From Mobilicoccus massiliensis (GTDB taxonomy: Bacteria; Actinomycetota; Actinomycetes; Actinomycetales; Dermatophilaceae): a stretch of 64,000 nucleotides of DNA. The DNA lies in contig NZ_LN651330.1 of the NCBI RefSeq assembly GCF_000826525.2, positions 1-64,000 of the forward strand. Reading direction: 5' to 3'. Under the pieces are notes generated by a model, which saw only the letters and a program-made list of their open reading frames with translations, was not told the DNA's origin and ran no database searches. A program made the position numbers and the translations under genes. Below are positions 35,798 through 42,855 of this stretch, one piece after another; position 1 is the stretch's first letter; each line of letters starts with the position of its first letter.

Positions 35798-36408
35798 GAT
35801 TCCGCCGTTCGTCGCGTCCCGGCGCCGCCTCGCGCCCCGAGCCGGAGGCCCGGCCAGACGAGTTCGGTGACGAGGGCACGGTCGTCCCGGTGCATCCGGA
35901 GGCCGTCACCGACGACCCGCGCGCTCTGCGATGGGTGGTGCCGCCGGGCGTGCTCGCCGTGCGGGGCAGGGTCACCGCCGCCCCCGGGGCGCTCGACACG
36001 CTCATCGCGAGCGGCGAGGTCGAGTGGGTCGAGGCCGGGGCGGACGCCGTGACGATCCGGTTGCGACCCGGCCTCACCTGGCGCGAGTTCGGTCCGCGGG
36101 TGCGAACCGCGCTCGGGGAGGCCCTGCGCCGACCGGAGGCGTGGAGCGCGGAATCCCACCGCGTCGAAGGCCCGGACGCCCTCCTCGCCGAGGCGGCGCG
36201 AGCGGCGATCGACGGCGAGGCAGGCGACTACGTGCGCTCCCACGGGGGTCACATCGAGTTCGTCGGCGCCCACGACGGCACGGTCGACGTCCGGCTCACC
36301 GGAGCCTGCGGCCACTGCCCGGCCGCCGCCGCGACGTTGAGGTACCGCGTGGAGACGGGGATCCGAGCGGGATACCCCGAGCTGGTGGACGTGCGCCAGG
36401 TCTCCTGA
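35794..36408 (+). CDS. Nfu/NifU-type iron-sulfur scaffold protein in the feo operon
   Basis: A 204-aa protein. Residues about 35-130 look like the Nfu N-terminal domain (ALRWVVPPG, EWVEAGADAVTIRL, LTWREFGPRVRTAL). Residues 135-204 are the NifU C-terminal domain (DYVRSHGGHIEFVG) with the Fe-S binding CxxC in ACGHCPAA. Nfu proteins carry or assemble Fe-S clusters. The GTG overlaps the feoB stop, so iron uptake and cluster delivery should be co-expressed. It sits where FeoC is found in enterobacteria, but is unrelated in sequence. Confidence 0.85.
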   Translation: MRFRRSSRPGAASRPEPEARPDEFGDEGTVVPVHPEAVTDDPRALRWVVPPGVLAVRGRVTAAPGALDTLIASGEVEWVEAGADAVTIRLRPGLTWREFGPRVRTALGEALRRPEAWSAESHRVEGPDALLAEAARAAIDGEAGDYVRSHGGHIEFVGAHDGTVDVRLTGACGHCPAAAATLRYRVETGIRAGYPELVDVRQVS

Positions 36409-36499
36409 CGCGCCGAGACAGCCGCCGTTTCCGGCCTCGACCTGCCCAACTCCAGGCGTGCCGGGCGTCGAAGCCGGAAACGACGGCTGTCTCGGCGCG
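36409..36499. terminator. Long inverted repeat, probable bidirectional terminator
   Basis: Arms of 27 bases (36409-36435 and 36473-36499) match at 26 positions around a 37-base loop. The arm begins CGCGCCGAGACAGCCG. It starts one base after the nfu stop and faces the convergent ccdA gene. The core GACAG...GTTTCC resembles the palindromic repeats elsewhere in the window. Confidence 0.65.
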
Positions 36500-36521
36500 C
36501 TGGGAGCGTCTCCGGTCCGCG

Positions 36522-37328
36522 TCAAGGGCGCCGGCGGGCGGCGAGTCCGGCCGTGGCGAGCACGACCCCGACCAACAGCACGACCCCGAGGTCGGGGATC
36601 GCGTGACCGGCCTGCAGCATCCACTGCTCGACGCGTTGTTGGGCGCCGACTCCGAGCACTCCGGAGAGCGACGCCGTGCCCTCGGTGACGAGGAGCAGGA
36701 GCCCGACCAGCACGAACAGTCCACCGGAGACGAGGTTGCCCACCGTGGTCTCGAACCGGCCGACGCGAACGGGCCGTGGACGCAGCCACGTCTTCGACCC
36801 GAGGTCGAGCCGGGTCCACAGCAGCGCGAGCGCCAGGACGGGCAGCACCATCCCGGTGGCGTAGACGACGAGGAGCATCGCCCCGTAGAACGGGTCTCCG
36901 CCGAGCGCCGCGACCGTGAGGACCGACCCGAGGATCGGGCCCGAGCACACTCCCGCCACCCCGTAGGCCAGACCGAGGGTGTAGATCGCGACGGGGCTCG
37001 CCGAGTCGGCCCCCGAGCCGCGGCGCGAGACCCCCGGCAACGGGATTCCCAGCATCTGCAGCACCCCGAGCACGACGATCACCCCCGCCGCGACGACGAC
37101 GAGCCACGACCGCTGTGCGACCAGCAAGGCCCCCAGCCCGCCGGCGAGTGCTCCCAGCGGGACGAGCGTCGTCAGCAACCCGGCGAAGAAGACGAACGTG
37201 CGGCCGACGAGCGTCGTCGCCGACGTGAACGCGTACGCGAAGAACGCCGGCAGGAGCATCGCGGCACACGGGCTGAGCAGGGTCGCGACCCCGCCCAGCA
37301 GCGCGGCGGCGTATCCGATGTCGGTCAT
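36522..37328 (-). CDS. ccdA: CcdA-family thiol/cytochrome c biogenesis membrane protein
   Basis: A 268-aa protein with six to seven membrane helices. LLSPCAAMLLPAFF near residue 18 and GVCSGPILGSVLT near 125 supply the paired conserved Cys of the CcdA/DsbD family, which moves electrons from cytoplasmic thioredoxin to extracytoplasmic thiols. The DsbA-like gene is 121 bases upstream on the same strand, which fits a shared redox role. A role in cytochrome c maturation is possible but no haem genes are in view. Confidence 0.88.
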   Translation of the reverse strand: MTDIGYAAALLGGVATLLSPCAAMLLPAFFAYAFTSATTLVGRTFVFFAGLLTTLVPLGALAGGLGALLVAQRSWLVVVAAGVIVVLGVLQMLGIPLPGVSRRGSGADSASPVAIYTLGLAYGVAGVCSGPILGSVLTVAALGGDPFYGAMLLVVYATGMVLPVLALALLWTRLDLGSKTWLRPRPVRVGRFETTVGNLVSGGLFVLVGLLLLVTEGTASLSGVLGVGAQQRVEQWMLQAGHAIPDLGVVLLVGVVLATAGLAARRRP

Positions 37329-37449
37329 CGGTCACCTACACATCCGCACGCGGTGTGCCGTCGCAGAGGGTCTTCGTGGCTCCTCGCGGCGTTCACGGCT
37401 CTCGGCGCCTCTGCATGACGAGCCAGCGCGCGTCGCTCTGCCGCGCCCC

Positions 37450-38265
37450 TCACCGCTTGCCCGCGACCTGCCGTTCGACGGCCTGGACGAACACCTCCGT
37501 GGGCTGGGCGCCGCTCACCGCCTCGTTGCCGATGAGGAACAGCGGGACGCTGCCGGGAGCCCCGAGACGTCGCGCGTCCTCGGCGTCGCGTCGCAACTGC
37601 GCGGTGACCTCGGGTGAGTCCATGTCGGCGCCGAACTTCTTCATGTCCGGGACCCCGGCCTGCTGGGCGAACGCGACGAGTTTCTCGGGGGTGAGGTCGG
37701 GGTGGCCGCGTTGCGGCGCCGCGTCGAACACGACGCGGTAGAACTCCCAGAACCGACCCTGCATGCCGGCCGCCCGCCCGGCGCGCGCGGCGACCTGGGA
37801 CTGTTCCCCGAAGATCGGCAGATCGCGGTACTCGATGCGCAGGGTGCCGTCGTCGACGAACCGCTGAAGCTCGGGCTTCGTCGTCGTGGCCCACAGCGCG
37901 CAGAAGGGGCAGCGCCAGTCGGAGAACTCCACGAGCACGACCGGGGCGTCGACCTTGCCGAGCGCGAACGGGTCGTCCTTCTCGCGACGTTGCACCGAGG
38001 CGATGAGCCGATCCGTCTCGCTCGTCCCCGTCGCACCCGGCGTGCCGCCCTCACCAGTGGTCGGCGCCGCGGCGGAGGTCGGCGCCGACGTCCCCGCCGG
38101 AGCCGGTGGAGCCGGTGGGGTGGCCGGTGAGTTGCCGCGCACGGCACCGAGGGCCAGGCCGCCGACGAGCAGCGCGGCCGCAGCGATGCCCGCCACGAGC
38201 GGTGCGCGTCGTCTCCTGCCGTGCCGGTCGGCGTCGGTGCGGACCTCGGGCGCCGGGCTGCTCAC
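37450..38265 (-). CDS. DsbA-like thioredoxin-fold protein, membrane anchored
   Basis: A 271-aa protein. A short cytoplasmic basic stretch is followed by one membrane helix (about residues 24-43), a Pro/Ala/Thr linker and a DsbA/FrnE-type thioredoxin domain. The redox motif is CPFC, in SDWRCPFCALW. The cis-Pro region is GSVPLFLIG. It should act outside the membrane as a thiol oxidoreductase. The start GTG overlaps the stop of the CBS gene (GTGA). Confidence 0.88.
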   Translation of the reverse strand: MSSPAPEVRTDADRHGRRRRAPLVAGIAAAALLVGGLALGAVRGNSPATPPAPPAPAGTSAPTSAAAPTTGEGGTPGATGTSETDRLIASVQRREKDDPFALGKVDAPVVLVEFSDWRCPFCALWATTTKPELQRFVDDGTLRIEYRDLPIFGEQSQVAARAGRAAGMQGRFWEFYRVVFDAAPQRGHPDLTPEKLVAFAQQAGVPDMKKFGADMDSPEVTAQLRRDAEDARRLGAPGSVPLFLIGNEAVSGAQPTEVFVQAVERQVAGKR

Positions 38266-38855
38266 CCCTCGCCCTCGACACGCACGCGGCGGACCCCGAG
38301 TACCGAGCGGGCGATCGCCACGGCGACGTCGCGGTCGCGGGCGGATCCGGTACCGCGGATCGTCACGACGCCGTGGGCGACGTCGAACTCCCAGCCCTGC
38401 TGGCCGTAGTCGGCGAAGACCGACACGAGTTCGTCCTTGAGTTCGCTGTCCTTGCGCCAGAACGCGCGGATGATGTCGCTGCGGCTGACGATGCCGACGA
38501 GCTCCTCGCCGCGCACGACGGGCAGGCTCTTGATCGAGGTCGTGACGAACACGTCGACGAGGTCGGCCACGTCGGCGCCCTCGGTCGTGGTCCGCGGCTC
38601 CTTCGTCATGATCTCGGTGAGGTGCCGGGGCAGCGGCTCGCTGTCGGGAAGCAGTCCGAGTTGTGCGCGGCTGTCGGGTTCCACCGCACGGCGCAGTACG
38701 TCGATCTCGCTGATGACGCCGACGAGGTGGTGGGAGTCGTCGACGACCGGCAGCAGCGTGATGCGCTTGCTCGCGAGCAGGTCGATCGCCTCGTCGAGGT
38801 CGGCGCCGGCGTGGATGCTGACGCCCGGGGCCGTCATGATCTCTCGAACCAGCAT
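38262..38855 (-). CDS. CBS-domain pair protein with C-terminal BON domain
   Basis: A 197-aa protein. Two CBS motifs (about residues 1-55 and 80-135: IMTAPGVSIHAG, PVVDDSHHLVGVISEIDVL, then IMTKEPRTTTEG, PVVRGEELVGIVSRSDII, given as segments) are followed by a BON domain (about 140-195) ending VRRVRV. CBS pairs bind adenosyl nucleotides, and BON domains bind phospholipid or peptidoglycan-linked partners. CBS proteins are members of mycobacterial hypoxia regulons. The start has AGGAG 6 bases upstream. It is divergent from the DUF2249-like gene. Confidence 0.85.
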   Translation of the reverse strand: MLVREIMTAPGVSIHAGADLDEAIDLLASKRITLLPVVDDSHHLVGVISEIDVLRRAVEPDSRAQLGLLPDSEPLPRHLTEIMTKEPRTTTEGADVADLVDVFVTTSIKSLPVVRGEELVGIVSRSDIIRAFWRKDSELKDELVSVFADYGQQGWEFDVAHGVVTIRGTGSARDRDVAVAIARSVLGVRRVRVEGEG

Positions 38856-39057
38856 GGCTTCTCCTGTCGGTCGGCGAGCGGGCGGCGGAGCGGGTCGACT
38901 GCCGGTTCTCCTGCCGCCCGGGGACAGTGTTTCATCCCTGCCTCCGGTCGATAGGCTGAGTCGGCCATCGCGTCGAGCCCCGTGCACGGGTGTCACACGC
39001 CGAAGGCGCCTGCGCGCCGGTCTGAGACGCGGGCGGTACGAGAGAAAGAGGCAGGTC

Positions 39058-39360
39058 ATGAGCGGTGAGTGCGGATCCGGTGAGGCGCGTGGCGGCTGCG
39101 GTGGCGGTGGCTGCGGAGGTGGCTGCGGCGGGCCCTACGTCCCAGAGCTCGACGCCCGTGAACTCGACCCCATGATCCGTCAGTCCGCGATCTTCGGTGT
39201 GCTCATGGGTCTGCCGGCGCAGGGCTCGGTGCGGGTCGTCGTCAACACCGACCCCTCGGGCATCGCCCAGCTCCTCGAGGAACGGCTGCCGGGGGAGTAC
39301 ACCGCCGAGGTCGACCCGGTCTCCGAGGACGAGTTCCGGGTCGTGTTCGCGCGCGCATGA
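39058..39360 (+). CDS. Small Cys/Gly-rich DUF2249-like protein
   Basis: A 100-aa protein. The N-terminal 27 residues are strikingly rich in Gly and Cys (four GCG-type repeats, five Cys in all), like a metal-binding tail. The rest fits the DUF2249 pattern: ELDARELDP at the start, then RVVVNTDPSG and LPGEYTAEVDPVSEDEFRVVF. DUF2249 proteins are often encoded near nitrate/nitrite or copper enzymes. The gene lies next to the nar region. Its role is unknown. Confidence 0.65.
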   Translation: MSGECGSGEARGGCGGGGCGGGCGGPYVPELDARELDPMIRQSAIFGVLMGLPAQGSVRVVVNTDPSGIAQLLEERLPGEYTAEVDPVSEDEFRVVFARA

Positions 39361-39444
39361 GCGACTGACGCCCGGGCTGGCGCGCTGACGCCGTCGCCCG
39401 GGCACGAGTGCGCGTCCGGCAGCCCCGTCCCGGGCGCCGCCCCG

Positions 39445-39641
39445 AGCCTCGTTCAGTTACGACGTACGACTTAAGGGCATCGTCACTTCATCCTCAAGGC
39501 GGATGCCCCCCCGAGGGCCCCGCCCGTACCGTGATGCATGCGGTGGCAGGCCGCATCCGAACCGGTCCGAATCCTCGGCCCGACGGGGGAACGCGCCGGG
39601 CGTGGAATCAGGGGTCACGCCCGGCAGCGTCCCCCTTTTTT
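39445..39641 (+). ncRNA. Candidate small RNA or 3' UTR transcript
   Basis: The 381-bp gap 39361-39741 holds no convincing gene. Its plus strand contains a relatively AT-rich stretch (about 39455-39500), several paired segments, then a classic terminator ending in T6 at 39641, 280 bases from the nearest upstream stop. This implies that a plus-strand transcript ends here: either a separate small RNA or a long 3' UTR of the DUF2249-like gene. The 5' end is a guess. Confidence 0.35.
39585..39641 (+). terminator. Rho-independent terminator with T6 tail
   Basis: Arms begin GGGGGAACGCGCCGGGCGTG (39585-39604) and end CACGCCCGGCAGCGTCCCCC (39616-39635), with two mismatches or bulges, followed by TTTTTT to 39641. 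It is the only clear T-tailed terminator I found in the window. Confidence 0.85.
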
Positions 39642-39674
39642 CATGCCCGAAGCGACCTCGCCTCGACCTCGAAC

Positions 39675-39719
39675 ACGCAGAACGGCCGGCTCCCGAGACG
39701 GGAGCCGGCCGTTCTGCGT
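39675..39719 (-). terminator. Perfect hairpin terminator after narK2
   Basis: A 20-base perfect stem (left arm ACGCAGAACGGCCGGCTCCC) with loop GAGAC, 22 bases after the transporter stop on the minus strand. There is no T-run. Confidence 0.8.
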
Positions 39720-39741
39720 CGTGCGTCTCGTGACGCGGCCG

Positions 39742-41157
39742 TCAGCTCGGCTTGGGAGCCCCCTTGCGGGCGTAGCGCATCCACGTGATGACGATGCACA
39801 GGAGCGCGAACGCGATGCCGATGGCGTAGAAGATCGTCGGACCGAGCGTGGTCACGCCGATGCCGAAGAAGAACGGGCCGAAGGCGGCGATGGCGGCGGT
39901 CCAGCCGATGACGCCACCGGCCTGGCGCTTCTCGAAGATCATCGGCATCTGCTTGAAGGTGCTCGCGTTGCCGATGCCGCTGAACAGGAAGATCGCGAGC
40001 ATGCCCCACAGGAACTGGTTGAACCCGGCGTGCAGAGTGTCGGCCGAGGTCGCGTCGGGGGAGAGGGCCGGGATCGTGTAGGCGATCGAGAACACGAGGC
40101 CGATACCGGAGATGAGCGTCCAGATCGCGCCGCCCATGCGGTCGGTGAGCGGGGCGAAGACGAACCGGGCCACGGCGCCGACCAGCGGGCCGAGGAAGAC
40201 GTAGGCGGCGACGTCGGGCACGTTGTAGCCGGCCACGAGGACCTGCGTGTTCGCGCCCGTGCCCTGGACGATCTCGGGGTTGCCGATGCCGTAGAGGTTG
40301 GCCATGAGGAGGCCGAACTGCGCGGACAGGCCGGAGAACGTGCCGAAGGTCATGATGTAGAGCAGGGTCATGTACCACGTGTCGACGTTGCCGAAGATGT
40401 CGAACTGCTGCTTGACGTTGGCCTTGATCGGCACCGACTTGAGCATCGTCCACGCGAGGATCGCCCCGATGATCATCAGCGGGATCCACACGAACGCGGC
40501 GTTCTGGAACCAGACCTCCTTCGACGGCTTGCCCGGCATCGACATCATCTGGCTGCCGCCGAAGAACGCGAGGGCGCCGAGCGCGATGAGGTAGGGCGTC
40601 AGGAGCTGCACGAGCGAGACGCCGAGGTTACCGAGGCCGGCCTGGATGCCGAGGGCGGTGCCCTGCATGCGCTTGGGGAAGAAGTAGGACGTGCTCGGCA
40701 TGAAGCCCGAGAACGCGCCGCCGCCGATGCCGGCGAGGAACGCGAGGACCATGAGCTCCCAGTAGGGGGCCGTGGGCTGTTGCACGCGCACGCCCCAGCC
40801 GAGGGTCGAGGCGACGAGCAGCAGCGTGGTCAGCGCCACCATCTTGCGGGTGCCCATGATGGGCGGCAGCACCATCCAGATGATGCGCAGCAGACCGGCC
40901 GCGAGGCCGGGCATGGCCGCCATCCAGTAGAGCTGGCTCTTGGTGAACTCGTATCCGAGCGGGTTGAGCTTGGGGATGATCGCGCTGGGCAGGAACCAGG
41001 CGACGAAGCACAGGGTGAGACAGAACGTCGTGATCCAGAGGGTCCGCCAGGCGAGACCGGAGTCCCACGTCTCGGCGTTCTCCGGGTCCCACGACTGCAG
41101 CCACTCGCCACCGGAGCGTTTGTCCGGAGCGGCGGCCGGGGTGGGGGTGCTGCTCAT
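39742..41157 (-). CDS. narK: NarK-type nitrate/nitrite transporter (type II-like)
   Basis: A 471-aa MFS permease of the nitrate-nitrite porter family with about 12 helices. The two Gly-rich signature stretches are visible: AGIGGGAFSGFMPSTSYFF with MQGTALGIQAGLGNLGVS (given in segments), and GFFFGIGVTT-like glycines in the second half. The N-terminal 40 residues are hydrophilic. Type II NarK proteins exchange nitrate for nitrite. The start overlaps the stop of the second narK (ATGA). Confidence 0.9.
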   Translation of the reverse strand: MSSTPTPAAAPDKRSGGEWLQSWDPENAETWDSGLAWRTLWITTFCLTLCFVAWFLPSAIIPKLNPLGYEFTKSQLYWMAAMPGLAAGLLRIIWMVLPPIMGTRKMVALTTLLLVASTLGWGVRVQQPTAPYWELMVLAFLAGIGGGAFSGFMPSTSYFFPKRMQGTALGIQAGLGNLGVSLVQLLTPYLIALGALAFFGGSQMMSMPGKPSKEVWFQNAAFVWIPLMIIGAILAWTMLKSVPIKANVKQQFDIFGNVDTWYMTLLYIMTFGTFSGLSAQFGLLMANLYGIGNPEIVQGTGANTQVLVAGYNVPDVAAYVFLGPLVGAVARFVFAPLTDRMGGAIWTLISGIGLVFSIAYTIPALSPDATSADTLHAGFNQFLWGMLAIFLFSGIGNASTFKQMPMIFEKRQAGGVIGWTAAIAAFGPFFFGIGVTTLGPTIFYAIGIAFALLCIVITWMRYARKGAPKPS

Positions 41158-42536
41158 GAATTGACCTCGCTGTCGAGTGAGGGGCTGGGCGTGCGTGTCA
41201 CGGCCACGGTGTGGTCGTCGATGTCACGCGCGATGTGCGGCGCGTGCTTCTCATGCATACGCAAGATCGTCACGTGCATCCACACGGCGCACACGGCGAC
41301 GAGGATGAAGAGGACGAAGAACGTACTCGTCGGGAACCCGGACCATGCCTTGGTGTAGGCGAACAGCGGCGGCAGGAAGAAGCCGCCGAGCCCGCCGAGC
41401 ATGCCGACGAGGCCGCCGACGGAGCCGACGTTGTCGGGGAAGTACTCGGGGATGTGCTTGTAGACGGCCGCCTTGCCGAATCCCATGGCGCAGCCGAGGA
41501 GGAACACGAGGGTCACGGCACCCCACAGCGGCATGGCGTAGGCGAGGTGCTCGCTCGTGTGCCCGTCGGCGTGGCTGATGACGATGTGGCCGTTGGGCAT
41601 CATGAGGATTCCGCTGGTCACGAGCATGATCGCGAACGTCTGGTACATGACGCGGCGGGCGCCCCACCGGTCCGACATCCAGCCGCCGACCGGGCGCAGC
41701 AGCGAGGCCGGGAAGATGAACGTCGCGGTGAGCAGCGCCGCGCTCTGCAGCGAGACGCCGAAGTTGTCGATGTAGTACTTCGGCATCCAGGCCGACAGGG
41801 CGACGTAGGCGCCGAACACGGCGACGTAGTAGAGGCTGAACCGCCACACGCGCACGTCGCGCAGCGGGGTGAGCATCTCGCCGATCGGCTTGCTCGCACC
41901 GGGCATCCGGTCGTGCCGCGGTACGATGACGAAGGTCGCGATCGCCAGGACGATGAGCAGCACCGAGTAGATGACCGGGACGAGCCGCCACCCGCCCTCG
42001 ATGAACCCGAAGTACGTGGCTCCGGCCGTACCGGTGATGAGCGCGGGACCGATGAACTTGGTGACCGACGCGCCGACGTTGCCGGCGCCGAAGAGTCCGA
42101 GGGCGAAGCCCTGACGGTCACGGGTGAACCAGGCGGCGTTCCAGGCGACGCCGACCGAGAAGAGGTTGCCGGCGAAGCCGACGAGGAACGCGAGGACGAG
42201 CAGCATCCCGTAGGAGTGCGCGGTCGCGACGAGGTAGGCGGGCACCGCGGTCATGATGAGCAGCGCGATGGTCATCTTGCGGCCACCGATGCGGTCGGTG
42301 AGCATGCCCGCCGGCAGTCGCCACAGCGATCCGTTGAGAACTGCGACGGCGGAGACCCACGCGAGCTGGGGGTCGGTGAGCCCCAACTCCTTCTGGATGG
42401 GGATGCCGAGGATGCCGAACATCAGCCACACCGCGAACATCACGGTGAAGGAGATCGTCGACATCCACAGGACGCGCTGGGCGCCGGGGGCCTGCGGCTC
42501 GGGGCGGGTTCTGGCCGCGGTCTGGCTGGTGGTCAT
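41154..42536 (-). CDS. narK: NarK-type nitrate transporter (type I-like)
   Basis: A 460-aa MFS permease. VGFAGNLFSVGVAWNAAWF with GFALGLFGAGNVGAS and, later, GMLGGLGGFFLPPLF are the nitrate signature regions. The first resembles NarK1-type proton-nitrate symporters. Together with the type II gene it makes a NarK1-NarK2 pair like those seen with respiratory nitrate reductases in other bacteria. The start at 42536 has AGGA 5 bases upstream. A longer in-frame ORF to 42752 adds residues across the intergenic region and is rejected. Confidence 0.9.
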   Translation of the reverse strand: MTTSQTAARTRPEPQAPGAQRVLWMSTISFTVMFAVWLMFGILGIPIQKELGLTDPQLAWVSAVAVLNGSLWRLPAGMLTDRIGGRKMTIALLIMTAVPAYLVATAHSYGMLLVLAFLVGFAGNLFSVGVAWNAAWFTRDRQGFALGLFGAGNVGASVTKFIGPALITGTAGATYFGFIEGGWRLVPVIYSVLLIVLAIATFVIVPRHDRMPGASKPIGEMLTPLRDVRVWRFSLYYVAVFGAYVALSAWMPKYYIDNFGVSLQSAALLTATFIFPASLLRPVGGWMSDRWGARRVMYQTFAIMLVTSGILMMPNGHIVISHADGHTSEHLAYAMPLWGAVTLVFLLGCAMGFGKAAVYKHIPEYFPDNVGSVGGLVGMLGGLGGFFLPPLFAYTKAWSGFPTSTFFVLFILVAVCAVWMHVTILRMHEKHAPHIARDIDDHTVAVTRTPSPSLDSEVNS

Positions 42537-42602
42537 CGGGTCCTCGGGACGGTCGTCGGCGCGTGGTCTTCGGGCCGAAAGGGACGGATACGGACATGTT
42601 CC

Positions 42603-42651
42603 AGTAAAACCGTCTCGTTCTCGCAGGTCACGGACCAGGGAATTAAGTCCC
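42603..42651 (-). promoter_or_regulatory. DosR-like palindrome and candidate narK promoter
   Basis: GGGAATTAAGTCCC (42638-42651) matches the core of the mycobacterial DosR site GGGACTWWAGTCCC except at position 5. On the minus strand TTTACT (42608-42603) is a possible -10. The palindrome centre then lies about 50 bp before the inferred start, a usual activator position. The palindrome is about 205 bp from narG. Confidence 0.5.
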
Positions 42652-42793
42652 ATGTCGCCCGTGACAATAAGGGAACTCGCGCCGGTTGTGGACATCCGGC
42701 GCGACACGGCGTGTCGGCGCATCTCTGGCCGTCGCGCCCCGGGGCCCCGCATGATGGGAGCATCGTCCTCGTCGACGACACCCCGACGTCCGG

Positions 42794-42822
42794 CGCATTA
42801 GGCGCCATGACTCCGGTATAAA
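42794..42822 (+). promoter_or_regulatory. Candidate narG promoter
   Basis: TATAAA at 42817-42822 is a strong -10 match for this GC-rich DNA, 34 bases before the narG start codon, with a poor -35 (CGCATT). A short inverted repeat CGACAC-GGC-GTGTCG lies farther upstream at 42702-42716 and could be an operator. Confidence 0.4.
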
Positions 42823-42855
42823 TGGTCACGTCGCCCCCTGACGAAGGAGCAGCCG

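Noticed and set aside
38926..38942. DosR-type site upstream of the CBS-BON gene
   Set aside because: GGGACAGTG...CATCCC has the wrong spacing for the 14-bp palindrome.
39585..39641. c-di-AMP (ydaO-type) riboswitch
   Set aside because: The GGGGGAAC and GGAATC pieces superficially resemble the motif, but the arms simply pair into a T-tailed terminator and no target gene follows on that strand.
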